Source of the DNA: Blastobasis lacticolella
Taxonomy: Eukaryota; Arthropoda; Insecta; Lepidoptera; Blastobasidae
Length of the DNA stretch: 64,000 nt
Direction: 5' to 3'
Assembly: GCA_905147135.1 (NCBI GenBank)
Contig: LR990056.1
Span: 3,420,001 to 3,484,000 of the forward strand
This document shows, piece after piece, positions 10,996-21,018 of the stretch; position 1 is the stretch's first letter, and each line of letters begins with the position of its first letter. The position numbers and the translations under genes are program-made. Below the pieces are notes generated by a model that worked only from the letters and a program-made list of their open reading frames with translations, was not told the DNA's origin and searched no databases.

Positions 10996-11005
10996 TTTAT
11001 TATTA

Positions 11006-11062
11006 GGGTGCGTCCAAATCATGCGAACGCGTCGTGATTTTTCTCTTGGTTTGGACGCACCC
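11006..11062. mobile_element. 57-bp hairpin element
   Basis: GGGTGCGTCCAAA (11006-11018) and TTTGGACGCACCC (11050-11062) are perfect 13-bp inverted ends around 31 bp. It lies just after the SINE-A tail. No clear target duplication is visible. Confidence 0.6.
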
Positions 11063-11164
11063 TCAAATGGCAAAAATCATACATGTTATGTCCAATAAAT
11101 AAGTCATTATTAAAACAATGTGTCGTGCACATTTTGCATGTTGCACTTTATATCAGTCCTACCC

Positions 11165-11615
11165 TCTCCAGAAAAGAGGAACCCGCCTGGATGGATACCG
11201 CCGCTTTATCTCTGCCGGTATTTATTTCTGCCGGTGAGCAACAATGCTTACATTGTTGTATTCCAGTTTGAAGGAAAGCCAGCGTAATCACTGGCATGAG
11301 GCATTTCATCTTAGTCCTCACAGTAACAACGCACCTACGGTTCTGCATTTTTGTTGCCTACAATCTAAAGGCCATCCATGGTCCAATGTACTCGCAACGT
11401 CTCTCACCGGCAGAAATGGAAGCAAATCGCTGAGAAAGTAATCCTCGGGATAGTCTGCGACACAATGAACATCTCTCCGGGTACCTCGTCTACGCAACCA
11501 CGTCCACTCTGACAAGAGTGTCCGACTAAGAAGAGACAATCTAAATGCATGAATCGTAGATGTTACAGGCGACAGTCACCACTTGCCTGCTCGTTTATCA
11601 CTGCGTATTATAAAA
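11165..11615 (+). repeat. REP-4 copy with an internal insertion
   Basis: 'gaacccgcctggatggatac', 'ctctgccggtatttatttct', 'gagcaacaatgcttacattg', 'gacaacgca..ctacggttct' and 'tgtagatgttacaggcgaca' match 42650-42965, 59558-59800 (minus) and 60641-60820. The repeat is interrupted at 11370-11535. Confidence 0.75.
11370..11535. mobile_element. 166-bp insertion flanked by 10-bp duplications
   Basis: ACAATCTAAA occurs at 11360-11369 and again at 11536-11545. Removing the intervening 166 bp plus one copy restores the REP-4 order seen at 42860-42900. No inverted ends are obvious. The minus strand has an ORF across it (FLSDLLPFLPVRDVASTLDH) of unknown meaning. Confidence 0.7.
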
Positions 11616-12324
11616 AATACTCTGGACGGCTACTGGATCATCTTTAATCCACTATTACCGGAATCCCGATATTGTCGCCTGGCCTGAACGTGCCATAAAG
11701 ACTAAATATTAACGTATTAACCGTGACAAGGGTTGGACGCCCGAATTCCGTTCACTACAAGGTATTTACCTGTTTGTGTCACGAATAGTTTTTCCATTTA
11801 GAAGATATAAATAGATGCCTCTACCGAAATAGGAAGGGAAATTGTCCTGTCATGTTGGATTGGATAATAATTTTCATTTCTATTTTGGATTTGGCGTTTG
11901 CGTTTTCTTTTGACATTACTCAAAAGAAATTCTAGTCTTGAATATGAGTTGAATGTCAGTAATTATTACTATTAATCAATCAAACAATTCACTTTATTTA
12001 ACATAGGTATCAAAAATACACTTATTGAACGTTAATACAATGTCCATACTTAACAGTAATCACATACACAATAAATAATAATAATAAAAAATGTGAAATC
12101 GAGATACGTCTTACATACAATTTATGTCAAGATTTATGCTTTCGATTGTACTATTACAATGTCAAAACATTTGCCACATCGTAATTATTTAATTTAAATT
12201 CACCCAAATGTCAGTCCAAGCATTTTTATCTGTAACATAGGGCTATCTGCTATAGGCCATCACCTCTACTTCCTGCAATCTAGAAGCGACCGTTTAGAAT
12301 TAACCGTCAGTTTTCCCTCTTATC
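11616..12324. other. No gene seen
   Basis: A+T-rich spacer with an oligo-A/T stretch near 12060-12110. Confidence 0.4.
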
Positions 12325-12460
12325 AGTGTCACGGAGGTCAGATTGCAATCGCTCCACTGTAGCTACCTGATCTACCAAATCCTGGATCACGGTCAAGGCG
12401 AACCCCGGGCCCTCGCACGCGAGGGTATACCCGGAATATTAACGCCAAGATGATTATTAT
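12325..12460 (+). mobile_element. SINE-A 3' fragment
   Basis: 'gtgtcacggaggtcagattg', 'tcgctccactgtagctacct', 'ggcgaaccccgggccctcg' and 'ttaacgccaagatgatta': the last third of SINE-A with a well-preserved tail. Confidence 0.88.
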
Positions 12461-12504
12461 CAAATTGTGTACCAAAACAACTACTGCTCTTAGCTCACGT
12501 GAAA

Positions 12505-12630
12505 CATTACCATTGCCCAAAGGTTCTCTGGAACAGATCGCTTAAAGCGATAAGGCTTTAATTTAATTATGCTGATTCTTGTATGTTGTCATACGTATGT
12601 GTGCAATAAGAGTTTTTACTTATTTAGTTA
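12505..12630 (+). repeat. LINE 3' tail ('cttaaagcgataaggc' type)
   Basis: 'cccaaaggttctctggaaca', 'gatcgcttaaagcgataagg' and 'tgtgtgcaataagagttttt' form a poly-A-signal-like 3' end. The same end is at 44465-44535 on the minus strand. Confidence 0.6.
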
Positions 12631-12889
12631 CTTACTTAACGAAGCCGCCGAAATCTCGCCACGTCTCGTGCTCAGGAAAGTTTTCATTAGCCGTCGTCGC
12701 TATTAAGTGACATAAAATATAACGGCGGGTTAACTTTGGCATATAACACGGAGATATTAGTTTACGATCCGTGTTTGGTCTAAGGGAAGTAAGATTATAT
12801 TTATGTCTGAAAGTATAAATGCCAGCCACAGTGTTTTCTTTGATGATATGGGATCGTTCAGAGGAATGAGGAGGTTGGACTTCATATAG

Positions 12890-13290
12890 AGACGCGCCGT
12901 TCGAATTGTCGACGATTCCATACTGACCAGCAAGTTAGAACCACTGACTGACCGAAGGGACTTTGGCTCTCTGTGTGTGTTCTACCGGCTGTACAACGGG
13001 GAGTGTTCTGAGGAAATATTTGATCTGGTGCCCACAGCACAATTCCACCATCGCACCCACCGCGGGCTGGGTACTCATCCCCATTATGTAGACCCTCTAG
13101 TGGTATCCACGCGTAGATTCGAAAGAACGTTTCTCGCTCGTACGATTTAGATATGGAGTGAACTCCCAGCCACAGTGTTTCCCTAGGACATGGGATTGTT
13201 CCAGAGGTCTATTTAGAAGCGGGCAACGCATTGGTAGCCTCCTGGTGTTAGTGAGGTCCTTAGGCGGTGGTGACCACTTTCCATCAGATC
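12890..13290 (+). pseudogene. LINE-1 C-terminal domain and 3' end
   Basis: The open frame gives RRAVRIVDDSILTSKLEPLT, then DRRDFGSLCVFYRLYNGECS and VSTRRFERTFLARTI*IWSELPA, the Cys-rich terminus of Jockey/CR1-like insect LINEs. A stop replaces a residue in ART-x-W, and the tail 'gggcaacgcattggtagcct', 'gcggtggtgaccactttcca' follows. 28735-28962 is another copy of the same end. Confidence 0.85.
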
Positions 13291-13849
13291 AGAAATTATT
13301 AAAAAATACTCTCTTTTCGTAACTGGTCACGAAACACAGTTACGAACGTAGATGAAAGTATGATAATTTGTAAAATTTATTATGGAGAGAGAGAAAAAAC
13401 TTCATTACACCAAGGACAGTCCATCACAGCAAACAAACAGCCCGGAGGTAATAGTTAACTACTGAACTTGAGCCTCCTTGGCAATGGTAGAGTGTTTGAC
13501 ATAATAATAACAAAAAACTGCCCATCGCGCCTGGAGCGTTGATAGCCTATTATTACAGTACATCAATAGTTATTGTAGTATAATCTGGACTGCTTCATGT
13601 CATGAGCGGATATATAAGCTGTCACTAGCATCCCATCCCCATTAGACGCAATGGGGGCCAAATCCTGGCTTAGGTTAATATAAAAAATAAAAAAAATATT
13701 TTCCCTCCGTTCGCTCATCCCGCACACGGCTTCAGTAAATGCGTCAAAACGACTCCATCGAGTCACCGACCCGCGCTAGGCTAGTAATTAAATTCACAAT
13801 ACCCTCAACCTAAGGCCGGCCCTGTTATAGGGTTGTCGCAATTAGTTCT
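13291..13849. other. No gene seen
   Basis: The 67-codon minus ORF at 13563-13766 is unsupported. Confidence 0.35.
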
Positions 13850-14130
13850 TAAAGATAGAGTGAATACTGAATAGGCGCTGTCTAAATGAGCGGGACAGCG
13901 GCACTGGTCCATTGACAGCGTACTTGCAAGACCGATTACCAAGGTTATGCAACGCTCGTAAGAAACTGGATGGGTGGCCGTTTTGTACTTTGAGGCTAAT
14001 CGAAGTTTAGCACTGCAATGAGCACTCATTAGGTGTCCCGTAATTTGGTGTGGTGCCCAGGGTCTGATGATGAACCCGGAAGGACATAGGACTCCTTTGA
14101 TTTGTCTTGCAAAGTACTCTGACGATCGTC
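13850..14130 (+). mobile_element. 5S-rRNA-like SINE (head plus body)
   Basis: 'gaccgattaccaaggttatgc' and 'aacgctcgtaag' then 'aactggatgggtggccg' follow the order of the internal 5S rRNA promoter: box A around 'ggttAAGCAACG', then box C 'ttGGATGGGTGACCGc'. A shared body follows ('tactttgaggctaatcgaag', 'ggtctgatgatgaacccgga', 'ggacataggactcctttgat'). A second copy of the head is at 33118-33226. Too diverged to be a functional 5S gene. The 5S origin is inferred. Confidence 0.65.
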
Positions 14131-14235
14131 GATCCTAAACTGTCGAGGCTGTTTCTAGACAGGCATGCTTCATCTTCGGCCACATCGTCAGTCACCAACA
14201 GGTGAGATGGCGGTCAAATGCCTGTCTAGTCAAAT
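14131..14235 (+). mobile_element. LINE-2 3' tail joined to the 5S-like SINE
   Basis: 'ggctgtttctagacaggcatg', 'ccacatcgtcagtcacca', 'caggtgagatggcggtcaaa' and 'tgcctgtctagt' match the LINE-2 3' end (compare 42100-42200 on the minus strand). The join is tight, so this may be the tail of the 5S-like element rather than a separate insertion. Confidence 0.7.
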
Positions 14236-14293
14236 ATATAAAAATGGCTTCTGGTTAAATGGAACGCGTGAAAAAGCCTGAGATAAAAAAAAC

Positions 14294-14309
14294 ATTTGGG
14301 AACATTATC
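14294..14309 (+). repeat. Left 16-bp target-site duplication of SINE-A
   Basis: ATTTGGGAACATTATC, repeated exactly at 14672-14687. It flanks the SINE-A copy at 14310-14671. Confidence 0.95.
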
Positions 14310-14671
14310 GGCGAGCGTCGGTGGCCGAGCGGTTAGGGTATCCGACTCGTAAGCGAGAGGTACCGAGTTTGAACCCCCGGCCATGTACTAATGTCTCCTT
14401 TCTGAGTTATGTAGGTACATTAGTTGAACACTAACCGATACTTTTACGGTGAGGGAAAACATCGTGATGAAACCTGCACATTCATGCGACTGAATGTGTA
14501 ACCATGATCCAATCTGGTCAGGCTCCCCTCGTAGCAGGGTCACGGAGGTCAGATAGCAGTCGCTCCACTGTAGTTGCCTGATCTGCCAAATCCTGGATCA
14601 TGGTCATGGCAGACCCCGGGCCCTCCTGCTCGAGAACACAACCGGGACTTTAACGCAAAGATGATTACTAT
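14310..14671 (+). mobile_element. SINE-A, full length and young
   Basis: A 362-bp element between perfect 16-bp duplications. Parts: tRNA-like head (about 14314-14385) with box A 'tggccgagcggttagggt' and box B 'ggtaccgagtttgaaccc'; body with the inverted pair 'cattcatgcgactgaatg'; tail 'cggaccccgggccctcc..', 'caaccgggactttaacgcaa', 'agatgatta'. The head implies RNA polymerase III transcription. The tail matches the end of RTE-B (51838-51900, 57000-57070), implying mobilisation by that LINE. This is the reference copy for the family in this window. Confidence 0.95.
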
Positions 14672-14687
14672 ATTTGGGAACATTATC
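14672..14687 (+). repeat. Right 16-bp target-site duplication of SINE-A
   Basis: Identical to 14294-14309. Confidence 0.95.
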
Positions 14688-16404
14688 CCTCAAATCCGTA
14701 TATGTATCACGCATGACGCAGCCCTGCCGTTCCTACAGTTACTGTTAATGTAGCAAATTAATCCACGAAGTAGGTCGGGGTCGTAATCATGGCAGCCATT
14801 GTAGTATCTGAGTATCTGGAGTGATTGTTAAAGTTAATGACGTAACCGAAGGAGATGACGTGTCATTTGATGTTAATGGATGTACTACATCAGTGATATG
14901 AATAATAATAAATGTAGGTATAAAGTGGGAATTTATTCGAGTTATATTTTTAATTTCTTTGACAAGGGACGTTTTTCACTTGTAAATATTATTTTATAAT
15001 TTAGATTTGTCGCCTAATTAGTATTAGTATAATTAAAAATCTGCCATGTAAATATTTATTTTAGGTCTAAGTGGAAAAATGGGAGAGAGACGTTTGCTCT
15101 GCAGTAAGATACCGAAGGCTCCTAAAAAAATTGTATCCTTATAAAAAGCGAATATTTTAGTGTTTAAAACATAACTTATTGCTAATTGTAAAAGTTTTGA
15201 TAATATTTAATGTTTATTTATCATAATTAAGGAAGTACAATATTAATAGTACCTCCATTTGTATTTCCAGCCACTGGAAACTCTTTGCTGATATAAATCT
15301 ATTTTTAATTTTATTGTGTTTTACATAACGGCGCTGAGACGCTAATTAGGAAAAACCTCTATCTATAAATATAATTAAAATTAAATCAATTAATATGTCC
15401 TCTGTTCAAGAAGTCGTACGGTACATTCATCCTATTAGAGAAGTTAATTCAGTTACCGAATACCCAAAAGTTTCCTCGAAAACTCTGTTCAACCGATCAG
15501 ATAACACAAACTTTTGAACTCGTATAAGTTTTGCAATGTGTAAGGACGACTTGCCCGAAATTACCTCTCATATCTTCATATCTCGAATCAGGTTCTGAAA
15601 AGGGGCGCAGATATCTATATTAAGGGTTGAAGTTGCTAACTTCTAGGCCACTATAACCTATGCCCCGGCGGCCATTTTGATTTTGCCATCACTATAGATA
15701 GTCTCCCTGGCCTGGGAACTATTATTGAATCGGTTGCCTCGATTCAAACGGTTTTCTAATTTTGATTTTCGGCTTGAAAAATTGATTATTTTGACCGAAG
15801 AGTAACAAAGAATACCCATTGCTATTCAGAGAGGTAATGCCGCCAGCATCTTGGGTGCGCTTCCACACGGCCGAAATTTTTTACATATTTTAAATTAGTT
15901 AATTTCTTTTCCATTTTACTGAACATATTTATTTTTATGTTAGTTGATATGATGTGTGAACAACAAATTATGATGCATGATGCTGATTTTCCATATTTTT
16001 GAAGTACTATTTCGGTATTGCCAATATGTGTTAAAAAATATTGAAATTTCATGTCGAAAATCAAAGATCAATATCTTGGAATCCAGGCAAGCGATTCAAA
16101 AATAGAGACCCTGGCCATAAGCCAATAATAAAATCTTCGAACCCCTTTCCACAATTACGAACTTTAACCAAGTCATAATCTAATATACTGTTCAAACTTT
16201 GCTTTTGATTCCCCAAAGTTGTTGAATTGACGATACTGATTGCGAATCGAGGTCGGATGCCTCTTGAAGCCTTTGGATGGAGAACTTATTCGTAATACGT
16301 ACCTATATATGTGGATATATGGATATGTGGAATTATTTTATCGGTGACAGGGCTCGATCGAGCTAGAGAGATTCTGCATTTTTTGTATGTAAAACCCACG
16401 GGTA
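14688..16404. other. No gene seen; longest repeat-poor stretch on the left
   Basis: A+T-rich. A weak 'ggcggccattttgattttgcc' segment near 15670 recalls the arm of the MITE at 3687 but is too short to call. The 80-codon minus ORF at 15822-16064 has no recognised motif. Confidence 0.4.
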
Positions 16405-16755
16405 TTATCATCATCTTGGCGTTAGTGTCCCAGTTGTGCTCTCGTGCATGAGGGCCCGGGGTCCGCCTTGACCATGATCCAGGATATGGCAGGTCAGGTA
16501 ATTATAGTGGAGCGACGGCCATCTGACCTCCGTGACACTGTTGACAGGGGAACCTGAATGAAACCACGATCCATTATTGTCAAATGGATCGTGGTTTCAT
16601 CACCATGTTTTTCCCTCACCGTAAGAGCATCAGTTCGCTTTGAACTAATGTCCATAACTCAGAAAAGAGTCATTGGTACATGGCGGCAGTGTGATTCGAA
16701 CGCGGGACCTCTCGCTTACGAGTCGGACCCTATCACCACTAGCCCACAAACGCTC
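16405..16755 (-). mobile_element. SINE-A with an internal inverted duplication
   Basis: Complete from tail ('catcatcttggcgttagtgt') to head ('cactagcccacaaacgctc'). The central 'gaccagattggatcatggtt..' part is replaced by a hairpin at 16559-16599. Confidence 0.9.
16559..16599. repeat. 17-bp-arm hairpin inside SINE-A
   Basis: TGAAACCACGATCCATT (16559-16575), 7-nt loop, AATGGATCGTGGTTTCA (16583-16599). The right arm is normal SINE-A sequence carrying a small deletion. The left arm is an inverted copy absent from the other copies. Confidence 0.9.
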
Positions 16756-17014
16756 CGCTAGGTGATCGTTACCACTTTAAATTTTCTACTTTGTAATTGA
16801 GTTTTAGGTACATGTTATATATATATGTACGTGGTAGTTATAAATATGTGATTATGTAGTAGCTTGTTTGCCACCTTAGTGGTATAAAAAAAAAGAAAAA
16901 AAAACATGGCGGTTTTATCCGCGTGGATATATTTAATATGGATTTACCGCGGGAAGGTAAGCAGGTGCTTTTGCCACGTGAAAAACAGCTTTTCATTGCT
17001 TTATGTAAGATCCT

Positions 17015-17352
17015 GGCCGTATACTGTCCGGCAGAAAAGAATAGCATCAACCTACTCGCAAGCATCGTACAAGGCAACTAATGTTTTCGAGGCGAAAGAT
17101 CTGGAGTCTCCGTAGGCTGGAAAATGGGCAGCAGAGTTTTCCATTGTTATATTTATTACACTGCGATCGTCAACTCGCCTGCCAAGCGTGGAGTTTATGG
17201 CAATAACCAAAGAGATTGGAATGCTAGCGACCTTCATGGTTATAGACTGGCAAGAAGGTCGCTAGCATTCCATACTCTTTGGCAATAACCTTCCCTTTCG
17301 GATCCCTAAGTTCTGCTGTGGGCTATTAAGGGCTGTGATGAGATGATGATAA
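17015..17352 (+). mobile_element. REP-1 copy interrupted by a foldback insert
   Basis: 'ccgtatactgtccggcagaa', 'gcaactaatgttttcgaggc', 'ctggagtctccgtaggctgg', 'aaaatgggcagcag', 'cctgccaagcgtggag' and '..gggctgtgatgagatgatg'. Split at 17209-17280. A REP-1 tail remnant also lies at 17505-17540. Confidence 0.85.
17209..17280. mobile_element. 72-bp foldback element with 10-bp duplications
   Basis: Flanked by GGCAATAACC at 17199-17208 and 17281-17290. Ends AAAGAG and CTCTTT lead into perfect 18-bp arms GGAATGCTAGCGACCTTC (17218-17235) and GAAGGTCGCTAGCATTCC (17254-17271). Uninterrupted REP-1 copies have a single GGCAATAACC here. A 9-10 bp duplication would fit a Mutator-like MITE. The superfamily is inferred. 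Confidence 0.8.
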
Positions 17353-17698
17353 CAGTAACTACCAAAAGTTAGTTTAAATTAAATACGTAAATACAGAGTT
17401 AGGCAGAGACTTTGAGTGCCATTAGCTAAGATCCTGACGAACTTGTTAAAGTTCATTGTCAATTATTTTCAAGTACTCTGACCTACATTCTGTATCATTG
17501 AAGTTTTGCAGTGGACTGTTATGGGCTATGATGATGTGATCTAAGCTCGTAAATCCATAATTCTACCGCTTTCTGGTTCGTCTCTTTACTTGTTTTTTAT
17601 AATACCTAGAGCGAGACCAAGGAGCAAGCGGATCACCAGTTGGTAATATTTGTATATTTCAAATAGATACTTCAACAACGCCACATTCATTTATATAC
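17353..17698. other. No gene seen
   Basis: Contains only the REP-1 tail remnant 'gcagtggactgttatgggct' near 17509. Confidence 0.45.
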
Positions 17699-17838
17699 CC
17701 TCATCATCATCATATAAGCTAGAAGAAGCCCAGTGCTAGGCATAGGCCTCTCCCAGAGATCTCCACAGAGGCCGGTCTTGTACTTTCCACATCCAGTTGG
17801 TACCTGAGATCTTTACCAGATCGTCGGTTCACCTGACC
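17699..17838 (-). pseudogene. RTE-A LINE 3' end
   Basis: Starts with (CAT)n, then the reverse complement of 'WRSLGEAYA'-type sequence: 'cctaggcataggcctctccc..gagatctccacagaggccggtcttg'. It ends near 'agatcgtcggttc'. Same family as 1564-1723. Confidence 0.8.
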
Positions 17839-17846
17839 TGAGACCA

Positions 17847-18002
17847 TGGTGTTCTATGTATAATAAGTATGTATTTTAAAGTATATAAGTAGTTTATTAG
17901 TTCTCTAGCACCCATAACACAAGCTTTGCTTACTTTGGGGCTAGATGGCGTTGTGTGAATTTGTACACGATTATTTATTATTTATTTATTTATTTATTTT
18001 AC
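17847..18002 (+). mobile_element. SINE-B 3' part
   Basis: 'gtataataagtatgtatttt', 'tagtttattagttctctagc', 'acccataacacaagctttgc', 'ggggctagatggcgttgtgt', then an ATTT-repeat tail. The head is missing and it abuts RTE-A directly. Confidence 0.88.
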
Positions 18003-19122
18003 CTAGTGGGGGGCCACGCTGCGCCTTCCGGTACGTGACCGTCACTGGAGAACTTCCTAATTCAAGAACATATCCTACGAAAATTTAAACGCTCATTCCC
18101 TATTCTCACCAACTTTGTACAGAAAATACATTAGAAATATATGCCGAAATAACCTACTTCTGTAATATTTTACTATTCCCACGCAAGCAATGTTACCTAC
18201 ATCCAGTATTTTCCTTATACGAAATACTCGAAGCAAGTAACAATGCCAAATCAAGATTCCGTAAGTACACCTGCTTGCGGCGCTATTGTGTAGGTTTGTC
18301 GATGTCGTTTTCATATTTTTGTCGTTTTCTATCTTCTTTTGATCTAATTCGTTTATTATACATGATAATGACTTTCAACTGCTGAACACGAGCATTTGTA
18401 GAATTTTTTACACTTTCCCCGAATGTCTATAGATAAGGCAGTAGCGGCTTACCGCCATAAGAATTTTTTGGAACTTCTACCTAGCATTGCTTCCTTGTCT
18501 GGAGTTTTATTAACCCTGGGACTAGTTGTACAAGCTCGAGAGCAAATTGCCACTCCATGACATTATGTTATTAACATAATTATAAAGGTAGACAGATTGG
18601 AAATCGCTGTAGTTAAAAATATAAGAGAAAACACTGCTACCCATTTTCCACTTACTACCTAGCAGGGATATTTTAGGATCTCTAAGACTTATACGACGTC
18701 CGTAAGGGAATTCTCCACATATCTACCGCCCCTTATATAAAAAATACAAAAAAATTAGACCGTAATAAAAAAAACATTAAAGTAACGACACTAAAACGAA
18801 AACGAAAGAAATTAGCACCACAATCATCACATTGCTACGTTAGGTGCTACGGCGTAGGCGAACGTAGACGCCTACGACCCACTTCGTAGCTAGGACATAA
18901 AGTAAAAAACGGCTCGCCCCAAGGCTACGAGTAACAACTAGATCATTAAATTTTTCTTACATAGAACGTGGCATGGATGTGAAAATAGGTTGGAAATACT
19001 GTGAAAGACATAGACATAATGTTCATTTGGCAAATTCTACAATATAAATCTAGTATCATAATTATTTTTATTGCTGCTGTGCACGTCGTATCTGCGTTTC
19101 TTATGTAACATCTCACTTCTGT
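18003..19122. other. No gene seen
   Basis: 'tagtggggggccacgctgcg' at 18004 looks like LINE tail sequence. Near 18830-18895 there is a GC-rich run with repeated 'ctacg/cgtag' words that can fold. Otherwise nothing. Confidence 0.4.
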
Positions 19123-19236
19123 AGGCCTGCTGGAAGAAATCTCTTTTTAGAAATAAGTTGTGCCTGTTGTGTCATTTATAATTGTGTTTTTACCTGTATG
19201 TTTTACTGTGTACAATAAATAAATAACAAAATATTG
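19123..19236 (+). repeat. LINE 3' tail ('ggcctgctggaaga' type)
   Basis: 'gtaggcctgctggaagaaat', 'tagaaataagttgtgcctgt', 'gtgtacaataaataaa'. A closely similar tail lies at 19865-19982. Both end in A-rich ATAA repeats like a polyadenylated LINE. Confidence 0.65.
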
Positions 19237-19436
19237 TTTACTTACTTAAATTAAGTAAAAATGATGTTAAATGTTGTTAATAGGGTTTAACTCCCTTTCG
19301 CCCGTAACTGTGATATATTATTACGAATTGTATGCAAATTTACTCTTGTTAGCGTTTCTATGATATACATTATAATGTAGTGGCCCAAAATTAAGTCATT
19401 TTGACTGCCACTATTAGTGGATATTGGCAAGAGAAT

Positions 19437-19792
19437 AATCATCTTAGCGTTAATGTCCCGGTTGTGCTCTCGAGAACGAGGGCCCGGGGTCCGCCTTCAC
19501 CATGACCCAGGATTTGGCGATCAGGTAATTACAGCGGAGCGGCTACCATCTGACCTACGTGACCCTGCTACCAGGGGAACCTGACCAGATTGGATCATGG
19601 TTACAAATTCAGTTGAATAAATTTGTAGGTTTCATCACGACGTTTTTCCCTCACCGTAAGAGCATCGGTTAGTATTCAACTAATGTACATAACTCAGAAA
19701 AGAGTCATTGGTACATGGCCGCAGCGGGAATCGAACCCGGTACCTCTCGCTTACGAGTTGGATACTCAACCGCCCGGCTATTGACGCTCTGT
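19437..19792 (-). mobile_element. SINE-A, near complete
   Basis: Tail 'catcttagcgttaatgtccc', body with 'gggaacctgaccagattgga', head with 'gaatcgaacccggtacctct', 'cgcttacgagttgg' and 'gacgctctg'. All blocks are in order. Confidence 0.92.
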
Positions 19793-19864
19793 TACCGACG
19801 CTCTACGCATTAAACTCTATTACTATTACGCATTAAAGTCTACTATAATCTATAATGTCTCTCT

Positions 19865-19983
19865 TCTATAGGCCTGCTGGAAGAGATTTCTTCTTAGAAA
19901 TAAGTAGTGCCTGTTGTGTCGCCTTAATTTTGTAATTTCTATATACTTTATATTGTGTGCAATAAATTGTTAAATAAATAAAT
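19865..19983 (+). repeat. LINE 3' tail ('ggcctgctggaaga' type), second copy
   Basis: 'ctataggcctgctggaagag', 'tagaaataagtagtgcctgt', 'tgtgtgcaataaattg', then AAAT repeats. Partner of 19123-19236. Confidence 0.65.
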
Positions 19984-20033
19984 AAAATCCGTTGCGCTGT
20001 TTAAAAGATCTAAGTGTACATAGATACATTTTA
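19984..20033 (+). mobile_element. REP-2 3' fragment
   Basis: 'aaaatccgttgcgctgttta', 'aaagatctaagtgtacatag' match the centre of REP-2. Confidence 0.65.
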
Positions 20034-20330
20034 CATCACAGCCCGTAACAGTCCACTGCAGGACTTAAGGCCTCTCCCAAAAGGGGAGGCTATTGCCATA
20101 ATCTCCACGCTTGGCAGGCGGGTTGGAGATCGCAGTGTTTAAATATAACAATGGAAAATGCTGCTGCCCATTTTCCAAACTACGGAGACTCTTGATTTTT
20201 TGCCTCGAAAGCATTAGTCGCCTTGTACGACACCCACGAGTGTAAGGGGTTGGTGCTATTCCACTCTGCCGGACACCACACGGCGGTGTTATCACCAATA
20301 GCGATCTCTACCAGACAACCATTTACATGG
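20034..20330 (-). mobile_element. REP-1, near full length
   Basis: From 'catcacagcccgtaacagtc' (its 3' end on the minus strand) to 'ccggacaccacacggcggtg' and 'aatagcgatctctaccagac'. The last part is extra 5' sequence not kept in most other copies, so this copy may define the element's 5' end. Confidence 0.85.
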
Positions 20331-20382
20331 ATATAGTGGAGGTCGGAAAGCAAAAAAAACTAGTAGGCAATGTACATTTGAG

Positions 20383-20497
20383 ATTCGATACTTCACTAAG
20401 TTATATACTATGTATATAACTAAGTGAAAAAATACATATAATTATATCAAATTTATAAATCAATATCCGACTTTGGAAGTCTAACAATATTAGACTT
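20383..20497. repeat. Two adjacent hairpins
   Basis: 'ttcactaagttatatac' and 'gtatataactaagtgaa' pair with one mismatch around a 3-nt loop near 20391-20427. TTTGGAAGTCTAA and TTAGACTTCCAAA pair perfectly near 20473-20503. A MITE relic is possible. No duplications seen. Confidence 0.5.
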
Positions 20498-20936
20498 CCA
20501 AACCGCCCATGATAATTCATGTCCAGAGGGAAGGCACTCGGAGAGTGAGGTACACATGAAATTAAATTGACATTTACCTAAATAATCGTAAGGCTGTAAT
20601 CCTTTGTTCCTCACTTATTTCATTTAAGGGGTTCTTGAAACAAATACCTATAAACTTGGACATTTTACGGTCGTTTCGCGCTCCCCATTCGGTTTAGTGC
20701 GCCCTGAGGGACTGTTAAATTTTCATTTTGTTTTTATGGTCATTTTGTTGCTACGATTCTTGATAAAATAAAATACTTAAGTTCTGGATTGATTTACAGC
20801 CGAAAGTCCCGAATTCACAAAGAATACTTGACTAAGTACAGCTTTACTATGCGTTCTCACAGTGCTCGTCCGCTAATGCGCCTATTACGCATAGCTAAAT
20901 TGAGTCGCCGAAATTCGGAAGAAAAAAGAGCAATAT

Positions 20937-21018
20937 GGGGTGAATGTGGGAGTATGATTCGAACCCGGCACCACTCGCTTACGAGTCTGACACCTTAACC
21001 ACTAGGCCACCGACACTC
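20937..21018 (-). mobile_element. SINE-A head only
   Basis: 'gattcgaacccggcaccactc', 'gcttacgagtctgacacctt', 'aaccactaggccaccgacac': the tRNA-like part of SINE-A with no body. Confidence 0.85.

Noticed and set aside
14313..14385. Genuine tRNA gene
   Set aside because: The tRNA-like head is embedded in a repeated 362-bp SINE with a target duplication, and its stems are imperfect.
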